Below are positions 27,821 through 36,700 of a stretch of 64,000 nucleotides of DNA, in pieces (the first letter of the stretch is position 1; each line of letters opens with the position of its first letter). Both the position numbers and the translations under genes were made by a program. The stretch comes from Myxococcales bacterium 68-20 (GTDB lineage Bacteria; Myxococcota_A; Polyangia; Polyangiales; Polyangiaceae): NCBI GenBank assembly GCA_001899635.1, contig MKVQ01000048.1, forward strand, positions 558,001 to 622,000, written 5' to 3'. The notes under the pieces were generated by a model. The model did no database searches. It saw only the letters and a list, made by a program, of their open reading frames with translations, and was not told the DNA's origin.

Positions 27821-28089
27821 GTCGACGTGCCGGTCTCCGAGCTCGCCGTCGGCTTCCGCTCACGCGCACTCTACCGCGAGCGCTTCGTCTGCCTCGTGTG
27901 CAGGGGGAATCCGCTGGTCGAGGTGACGCATCGACCTCGCCACGTGGACGTCGATGCACCACGTCTTCATCGCCCCGCGCGGCACGCCCGTCGGGTGTCG
28001 TCGAAGCGACGCTGGCGCAGCTCGGAGGGCGCCGTCGCGTGGCGCTGGCGGCACCGCACTTTCTCCTCACGTCCCACGTGGTCGCCCGT
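27821..28089 (+). pseudogene. LysR substrate-binding-domain remnant with two frameshifts
   Basis: Three successive frames read VDVPVSELAVGFRSRALY then RERFVCLVCRGNPL; next RIDLATWTSMHHVFIAPRGT; next GVVEATLAQLGGRRRVALAA then PHFLLTSHVVA. Joined, they follow the effector domain of LysR regulators. The breaks are near 27928 and 27994. The helix-turn-helix part is gone; its place is taken by the 5' end of the SNF2 gene. This is a dead gene lying in the promoter region of both SNF2 and DUF262. Confidence 0.7.
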
Positions 28090-28209
28090 CCGACTCGACC
28101 GTCGCCGTCGGCGCATTCCTACTCCGGTTGGGCTGAAGCAGCCTCTCCCGTAGCGGCAGCGACGTCAGCCGCGACACGTCAGGGTTCAGCGGGCTAAGCT
28201 TGATGACCG

Positions 28210-29868
28210 ATGGCGGAGGAAACGAAGGCTGGAAACGGTGGCGCCGCGATGCCGCGCATGCGGACGTCCGCGCGCGCCGAGTCGATCACCGTGGAGCGGC
28301 TGATGGAGCTCGTGTCCGCGGGCCGCATCCGGATGCCCAAGTTCCAGCGGGAGTTCAAGTGGGGAGCTTCCGACCAGCGAGACCTCTTGGACAGCATCTA
28401 CCGCGGCTACCCCGTCGGTACGCTTCTGCTGTGGAAGAACCCGCCCAGCGGCTCCGAAGCCACCCGTGGGCTGCGCGGAGCAGCACCGACACCGCACGGC
28501 GAGCTGTTCCTCGTCGTCGATGGTCAACAGCGGATCACGACGCTCTGGAACGCCCTCGGCCGCAAGCCCGAGCCGAAGGAAAGCGCGCTGGTCTTCGAGA
28601 TGCAGTCCGAGACCTTCCGGAGCAGGCCGCTCACCCGCGACGAGCTGGAAGGACTGCCCCCGAGCGGCTGCTCGGAGGATCAGCTCCCAGCGGTCCCCGT
28701 GTACCTCCTGCTCGACGCGGCCTTGCTCTCCGAGTGGGTTCCGCAAGAGCTCTCTCGCGAGACGAGACGTCGATACTTCGAACTGGGCAAGCAGCTTCGC
28801 GAGTACCAGCTCGCCACCTACACCGTCGAGAACGCGGACATGGAGGTGCTTCGCCACGTGTTCGGCCGAGTGAACACCTCGGGAAAGCCGATGACGCGCG
28901 ACGAGGTGTTCGACGCCATCGTCGGCTCCCGCGTCGTGGAGGGCGATGACGCTGGGCTCCAGCTGATCAATGCCTCCATCCAGGACGTCGGCTTCGGCGA
29001 GATCGATCGCTCGACGCTCCTCAACGCGCTCGAGGCCATCCGAGGGACGAAGCTCGGCGGGCTCGATCCGCGCCATCTCGCAGCGGAGCAAGCGGAGATC
29101 GAGCTCGATCGCGCGCGCAACGTGCTCGGTATCGTCGTCGGGTTCCTGCAATCGCGCGTGGGGGTGCCTCACTATCTCGTGTGCCCGTACGCGCTTCCCG
29201 TCGTCGTGCTCGCACGGTTCTTCGCGCTCTTCCCCCAGCCGCGCGAGCGAAACCTGATCTTGCTCAGGAGGTGGTTCTGGAGGGGCTCGATCGCGCAGCG
29301 CCTCGGCGGAGCGTCGAGCACGCTGCAACAGCACGTCGACGATATCCGCGAACGTGACGAGGACGGCTCGGTCCAACGCCTGCTGAAGCGCACGGGCAGC
29401 CCCGAGGGGGTCGTGGTGGATCCAAGGGTCACCGAGAAGTTCTCGGCGGCGACCGCCCGCGGGAAGGCCCAGCTATGCGCGCTCCTCGCTCAGTCGCCAC
29501 GCAATCTCGTCACGGGCAAGGTCCTCGAGATCACCGAGCTGTTTGCAGGCGGTAGTGCGGACGTCCTCCGCCGCATCCTCCCCGGCAGCGACGCCCGAGG
29601 GAGCTCGCTCGCCGGCAAGCTGCTTCATCCGGCGGTCCCTTCCAACGTGAGGCGCCTCATTCTCGCGTGCGAGGACGAGGGCGCGCTGATGTCCCACGGC
29701 ATCGATGCGACGGCCATGGCGGCCCTCCGCACTGATGACGCCAAGGGCTTCCTCGAAGCCCGCGCGGCGATCCTCGACCGCTGGATCCGAACGTTCTTCG
29801 ACGGCCGCGCGGAGTGCGAGCGATCCGATGACCCGCCGCTGCCCTCGTTCGCGCGCCGAACCGCATGA
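28210..29868 (+). CDS. DUF262-family protein (ParB/Srx-like fold)
   Basis: The protein is 552 aa. The N-terminal DUF262 core is clear: RIRMPKFQREFKW, DSIYRGYPVGTLLLW and VDGQQRITTLWNAL (Asp104-Gly-Gln-Gln-Arg108). The middle has HVFGRVNTSGKPMTRDEVFD, also typical. No HNH (DUF1524) nuclease motif is seen; the C-terminus ends with an LMSHGID-containing helical region. In GmrSD the DUF262 part binds or hydrolyses nucleotide and restricts modified phage DNA; here that role is only a possibility. It overlaps hipA by ATGA (29865-29868), so the two are translationally coupled. Confidence 0.88.
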   Translation: MAEETKAGNGGAAMPRMRTSARAESITVERLMELVSAGRIRMPKFQREFKWGASDQRDLLDSIYRGYPVGTLLLWKNPPSGSEATRGLRGAAPTPHGELFLVVDGQQRITTLWNALGRKPEPKESALVFEMQSETFRSRPLTRDELEGLPPSGCSEDQLPAVPVYLLLDAALLSEWVPQELSRETRRRYFELGKQLREYQLATYTVENADMEVLRHVFGRVNTSGKPMTRDEVFDAIVGSRVVEGDDAGLQLINASIQDVGFGEIDRSTLLNALEAIRGTKLGGLDPRHLAAEQAEIELDRARNVLGIVVGFLQSRVGVPHYLVCPYALPVVVLARFFALFPQPRERNLILLRRWFWRGSIAQRLGGASSTLQQHVDDIRERDEDGSVQRLLKRTGSPEGVVVDPRVTEKFSAATARGKAQLCALLAQSPRNLVTGKVLEITELFAGGSADVLRRILPGSDARGSSLAGKLLHPAVPSNVRRLILACEDEGALMSHGIDATAMAALRTDDAKGFLEARAAILDRWIRTFFDGRAECERSDDPPLPSFARRTA

Positions 29869-31097
29869 GCGCTCGTGTCTTCCTCGACGAGACATTCGTC
29901 GGACAGCTCACGCCGAACGTCGCCACGCAGACGACGGAATTCGAATTCGACGCGAGCTATGCGGTCCAGGGGGCACGTCCCGTCCTGGGGCGCTGGTTCG
30001 AGGACCATGACATCTCTCCGCCACGTCGCTTCGACGGCTCGCCGCTCCCCAACTACTTCCGCAACCTGCTGCCCGAAGGCGCGCTGCGAAAGTTGATCGC
30101 GAGTCGACTCGGCGCCTCGTCGCTTCCCGAGTACTCGATGCTCCTCCGTCTCGGAGGGGATCTGCCCGGCGCCATTCGAGTACTCAGCGACGAGCTCGAC
30201 GAGAGCCCATTGGACGAGCAGGAACGCGCGGCCCGTCCTCCCCACGATCCATTTCGCTTTGCGCTCACCGGCGTGCAACCAAAGCTCTCCCTCTACGAGG
30301 CGGCCGACAGGCTCAGCGTCCCCGTCGAGGGTGAGCAGGGATTCTGGATCGCCAAGTTCGGGACTCCCGCATATCGAGAGCTCGTGCAGAACGAGCACAC
30401 GATGCTCCGTTGGGCGACGCGCTGCGGGCTGAACGTGCCGGAGCATCGGGTCATCCGCGCGCGGGACATCGAACGCCTACCGGAGCACTTCGATTCCGAA
30501 CAGCCCGCGCTCCTCGTCCGCCGCTTCGATCGCGAGGACGGCGGACGTCGCATCCACCAGGAGGACTTCGCACAGGTCTTCGATATCGCACCGGACGACA
30601 AGTACGTCTCGGAGCACGTGGACCTCGACTGGGTGCACTACGGCTCGATCGGCGCGGTCGTCTTCCAGCTCTGCGGGTTCGATGATTTCGTCGAGTACAT
30701 GAAGCGCCTCGCCTTCTTGGTGCTCTCCGGCAACGGCGACGCGCACGTGAAGAATTGGGCGCTGGTTTACCCGGATACGCTCCGTGCCCGGCTCGCGCCG
30801 GTGTACGACTTCGTCGCGACCGTCCCCTACAGGGATCGCCCGGAGTCCCCCGCGATGCGATGGGTCCAGCCCGATGCGCCGACCCTGGATCCCGGCAAAC
30901 CGCTCGTCGATGTGACGCTCGACGACCTGCTTGCGGCCGCTTCGTATGCCGAAGGGGCGGATACCGCAGAAGTCATGGAGGAGCTGGAGCGCTTCATCGG
31001 AGTCGTGCGTGGCGAATGGTCCGCCGTCGAGCCCGACGCCCCGCCCTTCACCAAGAAAGTCGTGGCGGCGCACCTCACCTCCACGAAGCTGCACTGA
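29865..31097 (+). CDS. hipA: HipA-family serine/threonine kinase
   Basis: The protein is 410 aa, near the usual ~440. The N-terminal subdomain shows LPNYFRNLLPEGALR. The phosphate-loop region TGVQPKLSL is near residue 135; LLVRRFDRED and HQEDFAQVF follow. The catalytic loop LSGNGDAHVKNWALVY places Asp292 and Asn297 at the positions of E. coli HipA Asp309 and Asn314, and LAPVYDFVAT supplies the metal-binding Asp. It therefore looks like an active kinase toxin. No hipB-like HTH gene is next to it; the coupled upstream gene is DUF262. E. coli HipA phosphorylates GltX; the target here is unknown. Confidence 0.93.
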   Translation: MSARVFLDETFVGQLTPNVATQTTEFEFDASYAVQGARPVLGRWFEDHDISPPRRFDGSPLPNYFRNLLPEGALRKLIASRLGASSLPEYSMLLRLGGDLPGAIRVLSDELDESPLDEQERAARPPHDPFRFALTGVQPKLSLYEAADRLSVPVEGEQGFWIAKFGTPAYRELVQNEHTMLRWATRCGLNVPEHRVIRARDIERLPEHFDSEQPALLVRRFDREDGGRRIHQEDFAQVFDIAPDDKYVSEHVDLDWVHYGSIGAVVFQLCGFDDFVEYMKRLAFLVLSGNGDAHVKNWALVYPDTLRARLAPVYDFVATVPYRDRPESPAMRWVQPDAPTLDPGKPLVDVTLDDLLAAASYAEGADTAEVMEELERFIGVVRGEWSAVEPDAPPFTKKVVAAHLTSTKLH

Positions 31098-31320
31098 CCA
31101 GCCATCGAGGCCAGGGCCGACGCGTTCCTGAGCGGCGACGCCGGCCTCGCGAAGTGCCCCAACGTGAAGGTCGAGGTCATCGCGCCGAAGCGGGTTCGGG
31201 TTTGCGCGACTCTTGCCCACCGCGCCTCGTGGACATGGAAGACATCGGGACGCGACGTCGACCGCCGAGATTCGCTTGCGGGATCGGCGGCTCTCCCGGA
31301 GCCTGTGCATCACCGACAGC

Positions 31321-31446
31321 ATGCCGAAGAAGCCCTCCACGAAGACCACGCAGCCGAAGGCGATCCCCCGCAAGGCGGCGACGCCCTCCGGCTCGCGCAC
31401 GACGAAGGGCATCGTACCGGGGACCGGCGACGAGGGCCCCAGATGA
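31321..31446 (+). CDS. Small basic protein, 41 aa, coupled to the next gene
   Basis: It reads MPKKPSTKTTQPKAIPRKAA and ends TTKGIVPGTGDEGPR. It is very basic and likely disordered. Its stop overlaps the start of the 31443 gene as ATGA. No ribosome site is visible before ATG 31321, and a longer in-frame start lies at 31213. The coupling and distinct composition are the reasons for listing it. It could be a leader, antitoxin or DNA-binding peptide; nothing shows which. Confidence 0.4.
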   Translation: MPKKPSTKTTQPKAIPRKAATPSGSRTTKGIVPGTGDEGPR

Positions 31447-32204
31447 CTCGACGCCGCGATCCACACTCGTACACCCGAGTACTCCTGCCCGAGGCGGACC
31501 TCGCGGAGCTGGTCCTCGAGCTCGCCACCCCGCTGCTCGCCGATCTTGGCGCGAGCCCCCGGATCGAAGCGGCACGGCGGACGCTCGATCTCGTGATCAC
31601 GTTCTGGAACGCGCACGTGTTGGCATCGAAGCTCTGGGAACGCCCGCGGCTGAAGGAGCTGAACGAGCTCAAGAAGCGGATGCGCGGACGAAACGCGTCC
31701 CGTGAGGACGCGATCACGTTCGACCTGCTCACGTCGCGCTGGCGCAAGCATGCCGCCGAACCGCGACTCGTCGAGAGCTGGGTCTATGAGCACGACGACT
31801 CCGGTACCCCGCGCCTCACGTGCACCATGTGCCTGCCGGAGGGCGTGAAGGAATGGCGGCCTCCGCCGATCGAGGCGCGAATCGCGATCGGGGGCAGGTT
31901 GCTCGACGAAGTACGGATCGCACTCGGCGTAAACCAGTTCCTGACCTTCCCCGTGAGCCGGCATCACGGAGAAATCGGTCCGGACGGTACGGCCACCATC
32001 TACGCGACGATGCCCACCGCTCTCCAGCTCTTTGCAGAGGGCGTGCTTCCCCGCCTTCGCTCGAACGACGCCGTCGAGGTCATGGTCAGCGGCCGCCAGC
32101 TCGGACCAATGGTTCTCGCCGAGATGCGTTGCAGCAGCAGCAGCCCCAACTTGAACGATCTCGCGGTCCTCGTATTCAAGCCCCGCGCGGACAGTCATGA
32201 GTGA
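31443..32204 (+). CDS. Hypothetical protein, 253 aa
   Basis: ATG 31443 has GAGGG about 7 nt upstream and overlaps the 41-aa ORF. The N-terminal half is helical (LAELVLELATPLLADLG, RTLDLVITFWNAHVLASKLW, LKELNELKKRMRGRN). The C-terminal half is mixed alpha/beta (IEARIAIGGRLLDEVRIALG, TIYATMPTALQLFAEGVLPR). There is no signal or membrane segment. The family was not recognised. It overlaps the next gene by 8 nt, so three ORFs are coupled in a row. Confidence 0.7.
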   Translation: MTRRRDPHSYTRVLLPEADLAELVLELATPLLADLGASPRIEAARRTLDLVITFWNAHVLASKLWERPRLKELNELKKRMRGRNASREDAITFDLLTSRWRKHAAEPRLVESWVYEHDDSGTPRLTCTMCLPEGVKEWRPPPIEARIAIGGRLLDEVRIALGVNQFLTFPVSRHHGEIGPDGTATIYATMPTALQLFAEGVLPRLRSNDAVEVMVSGRQLGPMVLAEMRCSSSSPNLNDLAVLVFKPRADSHE

Positions 32205-33306
32205 GTACCAGTGCTACGAGTTCGCTGCGCTCGAGCGACCGCTGTCCGCCAAGGAGCTCGCCGAGCTGCGCGAGATCTCGACCCGAGCAGACATCTCGCC
32301 GACGCGCTTCTGGAATGAGTACCAGTGGGGTGACCTCAAGGCCGATCCCGCCAAGCTGCTCGAGCGCTACTTCGACGCCCACCTCTACTTCGCGAATTGG
32401 GGCACGCGCCGCCTCATGCTTCGCCTTCCGCGCGCACGCTTCGAGCCGAAGATGCTCGCGCCATACTTCCCGCGTTCCCATGCGGCGCGCCTCGTGACCG
32501 CAACGGGTCACCTCGTGCTCGATCTGTCCAGCGAGGAGGAGGACTTCGACTACGTTGAGAGTCCCGGCTCGCTCTCGACGCTCGGGCAACTCCGCGCCGA
32601 GCTGCTCCGCGGCGACTTGCGTCCTGCGTACCTCGCATGGCTGCTGGCCGTACAAAACGACGAGGTCGACGACGCGAGCCGCGAGCCTCCCGTGCCGGAG
32701 GGGCTCTCGCAGCTCACCGCGGCACAGGACGCGATGGTCGAGTTCCTTCGCATCGACATCGACCTGCTGGGTGCAGCCGCAACGGGGAGCAAGCCCGAGG
32801 CGGATGACGGCCCCCAACTTCGCCAGTGGGTGGCAGAGTTGCCCGCCAAGGAGACGACGGCCTGGTTGAACCGTGCGGTCGAGCAGCCGGATCTCGCGCT
32901 CGGCAACGAGCTGCTCCGGGCCTTCCGCGCCATGAGGCAAACCAAAGCGTCGCTGCCCATCCGCTCGGTGGCAGAGCTTCGCGCCCAGGCGGACGCTTTG
33001 CGCGCCGCGCGCGAGCAGGCGGCGGTAGCACGCGCGCGGAAGGCAAAGGCCGCCGCTGAAGCCGCGCGGCAGCGACACCTCTCGAAACTTGCGAACGACG
33101 TCGATGGAGCGTGGACTCGACTCGCCACGCTGGTGGCCGAGAGCCGCTACGACGAAGCGTTGCGCGTAGCGATCGAGCTACGCGATCTCGCGGCGCGGGA
33201 CGGTGAGGATGCGAACTTCTCGACTCGCTTCGAGGCGTTCCGCAAGATCCACATGCGTCGACGCGGCTTCTTCGACCGCTGGAAACGGGCGGCTCGATCC
33301 ACATGA
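32197..33306 (+). CDS. Hypothetical protein, 369 aa, conserved MSEYQ...YEF family
   Basis: It starts MSEYQCYEFAALERPLSAKE and continues RADISPTRFWNEYQWGDLKA and YFANWGTRRLMLRLPR. I recall this pattern from uncharacterised proteins in other bacteria, sometimes near SWIM zinc-finger genes, but I cannot name a function. The C-terminal third is a long charged helix (LRAAREQAAVARARKAKAAA) ending KIHMRRRGFFDRWKR. Soluble. It overlaps the preceding gene by 8 nt. A 42-bp piece near its 3' end (33194-33235) is copied into the chimera at 23736-23777. Confidence 0.75.
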   Translation: MSEYQCYEFAALERPLSAKELAELREISTRADISPTRFWNEYQWGDLKADPAKLLERYFDAHLYFANWGTRRLMLRLPRARFEPKMLAPYFPRSHAARLVTATGHLVLDLSSEEEDFDYVESPGSLSTLGQLRAELLRGDLRPAYLAWLLAVQNDEVDDASREPPVPEGLSQLTAAQDAMVEFLRIDIDLLGAAATGSKPEADDGPQLRQWVAELPAKETTAWLNRAVEQPDLALGNELLRAFRAMRQTKASLPIRSVAELRAQADALRAAREQAAVARARKAKAAAEAARQRHLSKLANDVDGAWTRLATLVAESRYDEALRVAIELRDLAARDGEDANFSTRFEAFRKIHMRRRGFFDRWKRAARST

Positions 33307-33315
33307 TGTGAACCA

Positions 33316-33400
33316 CCATCGCGCGGGCTCTCATCAAGCCGCCGCAGGAGGAGCGCGAGGAGCTGCATCGTCTTGTCGAGGCCCATGTCATCGGCGAGGC
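33316..33400 (-). pseudogene. 85-bp fragment of SNF2 helicase motif I
   Basis: It matches 26118-26202 inside the SNF2 gene, same orientation, with a few mismatches. On the minus strand it encodes MGLDKTMQLLALLLRRLDES, the Walker A region with Gly changed to Asp in GLGKT. Too short to function; it is a stray copy in the gap before the right direct repeat. Confidence 0.9.
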
Positions 33401-33437
33401 CGCACTCCTGTCGAACGCTGAAGCATCGACCTGGAGC

Positions 33438-33711
33438 GCCGCCGCGACGGCGCAGAGGTGACGATGCGCGGCCCGCGCAAGGAGGGGTGCACACGCTGCG
33501 CATCGCGCAGCGCCCCACGTCCCGAAGGCCAGCAAACATCCGGCAAAGGACACCGGCACATGCGTTGCAAATCGCGCAGTCGACCCGATGAAATGGACGA
33601 CCAACACGTTTGCCGGCGGTCATCTGTCGACCGTCATGTCCCAGACGATGCTGACCGGCAAAGCCCGGGAGCGATTCCTCGCGCGGGCCGGAGAGCCGGG
33701 CGCGCGGGACG
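33438..33711 (+). repeat. Right 274-bp direct repeat
   Basis: Partner of 23471-23744. This copy runs into the intact 1084-aa gene, so it is the original context. At 33711 the two copies diverge. Confidence 0.95.
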
Positions 33712-36700
33712 ACTCGACGCGGAAGGCGTTCGCGAAGATCTACGGCTGGTCCCCGCCGGCCGAGCTCGGCGAATGGCAAGCGGTCGCGAAGGCCTACGCC
33801 AAGAGCTTCGAGGAGATCTCCGACGTCTGGATGCTTCGTGACCCGATCTCGTATGCGCTCGGGCTCGAGAAGTCGTTCAAGCTCGACAAGCGGATCAACA
33901 CCGGAGACTTCTGGATCACCGCGCTGACGGGGCTCGAGCTGTTCGGGTCGGACCCGTCCGGGGACAGCTGCTTCGTCAGTACGCTCACGACCGGCCGGGG
34001 CGACGGCGCCGAGGTCCACATCTTCAACCACGAGAACGGTGAGCTCGACGTAGGCCGCTTTGGCTCGATCGCCAACTTCATCGCTTCGTACTTCTCACCC
34101 CATTCGAGCGACGACGACGGCGACTCCGAGGAACATCCGTGGTCGGCGGCGGCCACGAAGTTCGACGACGCGTTCGAGAAGAGCCTGCCGAGGCAGCCGG
34201 CCTGGGCCTCCGCCGATCAGCTCTTCTCGCGCAGCCACTGGCTGATGGACCTGCCGACCGGCGAGAAAGGCTTCGAGCTGGCCCGCAAGGTCGCCAGCGC
34301 GCCGCCGTTCGCGGTCTGGCTGGAAGAGCGTCCGCGGCTCATCGAGCACCCGGTCCTGATCCACTACTGGACCATGGCCCACTACTTCCTCGGGAACGTC
34401 GAGGCGTGCCGCGAGGCGATCGCGATCGGCAAGAAGGCGCCCGGACGGCTCGCCTCCGCGCTGGCCGGCCTCGTCGAAGGCCTGCTCGACGAGCCAGAGG
34501 CGGCGCCGCTCGGAAAACTCTCGGCGAAGACGCTCGCGAAGCTGCGCGAGGCCGTGCGCAAGAACGCAGCGCCGGAGCTGCTCGATCCCGCCAGCGCCCC
34601 GGCGACCACGAAGACGAAGCGCACGGGCAAGGAAGCGGCGGCGAGCCCACGGCAGATCCAGGCGCGCCTCGCGGCGGGTGAAGATCCGTGGGCGCTGATC
34701 GCCGAGCTCCCGGAGGACGTCGCGGTGCATGACCTCGCGCTCCAGTCGATCGTCTCGTCGAAGACGGACGAGGAGCTCGCCGGACGGATCAAGCAGTACT
34801 TCAGAGAGCGCACCTGCGACGCCTACAACACCTGGCCGTACGATCCGACCGAGTATGACCGTCGGCTCAATCCGGTCATCGCGGCGGCGTTCCGCTCCGG
34901 GCTGCGCTACGACGCCGACCACCCGAAGGCGTATGCAGGGATCACGAAGACGCTCGCCATCGCCGACGACGACTTCGCGATGGCCGCCTTCGAACAGGCC
35001 ATCGACGAGCTCGCGGTCGAGGACGCTCGCGTCGAATACGTGATCGAAGGACTGGCGAGCAGCGCTCACGCGCGTGCAGGAGCCCTCCTCGAGCGCGCCG
35101 CGCTCCGCTTCTTCGCGACGCTGGAAGAGGCCAAGGAGCGTAGCGCCAAGAAGGCGAAAGAGGGCCCGACGCTCGACAACATGTTCCGCGTCGATTCGCA
35201 CTTCGCCGAGGCGCTCCGCGTCGCGCTCCGCCGCGACGACGACATCGCCGTGCGGCTCGCCGAGAAGACCCTGTCCTTCCATTCGAACCTGCAGCTCTTC
35301 GGGACGGCATTGGGGCTCGCGGTGCGCGTCCTGACCCGCCGCGAACGAGAGAGCGCTCTCGAGTGGGCACACGCCTATGCGGCGATGGTCATCGACCGCC
35401 GCTCCGGCTCCGAATGGATCGAGGACATCGCCCAGGCCAACGTGGCCGAATGCGCGATCGCGATCGCGAAGCTCGCCGAGCGCGATTACGCGATGGCCTT
35501 TCTGCAGGAGAGGTTCACGGCCGAGCGCGAACATCTCCAGGCCGATCTCGCGCTCCGCGGCGCGCTGCTCGCCGGGCTTCTGATCCTCGACCCGACCAAT
35601 CACGAGTATCGCGGCTGGGTCGAGCGGCTGCTCGGCAACCGCACCGGCGCGTTCTCGGTCTTCAGCGTGCTCCGCGGGATCGAGGAGAGCCGCGCGGACA
35701 TCCCCGCTTCCTGGGTGCTCCCGCACGTCTATGCGGATCGGACCTCGCTGTCACCGTCGCAGACGGGAGAGGGAGTCGTCCAGGCAGCAGCCCGGCGGGC
35801 GCTTGCGGTCCTCGGCGCACCGCCGCCGCCGCCGTTCGACGACAGCGACGAGTTCGCATCCCAGCTCCCGGACGACGGGCTGGCCGCGGCGATCGTTCGG
35901 CCTGAGCGCCACCGGCTCTCGAACGTCTTCGAGCGCATTCGCGTGAAGAACATCGTCCACCCCGACATCGTCTCGAACGGCGGCGCCGTCCTGCGCGACC
36001 TCTACGCATGGTCGGCCGACGATGGGGACCGAAGCGACAACCGTGCGCGGGTGGAGGGGCTGCGCGCCCTGCGCCTCCAGGGACCGGCCGCGGCTCCCGC
36101 GCTCGCGGCGTTGCTCGAGCTGCCGCACATGTCCCTGGAGGATCGCGGCTGGGCGCGGATCACCCTCCGCTACTGCGGGCAAGAGGCCGACGTCCGCCGC
36201 TGGCTGCAGTCCGCAACCAACGAAGAGGTGCTGGCCGAGTTGACGCGGCCCTCGCCGCGCTTCGTCGCCTTCCCCGACCTGCTCGCCGCGCACCTCGCCG
36301 CCCGCATCGGCGAACGGGCCAAGGAAGCGTGCCTCGCCGCCGTCGAGCGCAGGCTGGCCGACGTTCCGCGGACGTCCGACTATGCCGGCCCGGGAGATCC
36401 GGCGCTCATGCTCCTGCCCTTCGTCGCAGCACCCCTGGGAGCCGACGCCCGAGCGCGCCTCCGCTCGTGGGCGAAAGGCTTCGATTCGCACTACTCGCCC
36501 CGCGCGGTCCTCGAGCAGGCGGGCAAGTTCGAGCCTGAGCCGCTGTCCCACGATTGGAAGGGACCGCTCGTCGTCGAGGCCACCTGCGTCGGCGAGTCCG
36601 TCCGGTATCGCGTCGAGCTCCTCCTCGAGCGCGACAAGCTCGTGTGGAAGAGCTCTACGGATGGCTTCACGATGAACCATCTCATCGACGAATCCCATTC

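Noticed and set aside
28186-29376. Minus-strand frame (396 aa) opposite the DUF262 gene
   Set aside because: Shadow frame; the plus strand carries clear DUF262 motifs.
28210-29868. Naming this gene as a complete GmrSD restriction enzyme
   Set aside because: The DUF1524 HNH nuclease part is not present; only the DUF262 half is seen.
31164-31442. Extended start for the 253-aa gene
   Set aside because: The extra 93 residues are His/Arg-rich noise, and a ribosome site precedes ATG 31443.
34095-35726. Long minus-strand frame (543 aa) opposite the 1084-aa gene
   Set aside because: Shadow frame caused by high GC; the composition is Arg/Gly/Asp-rich with no motif.
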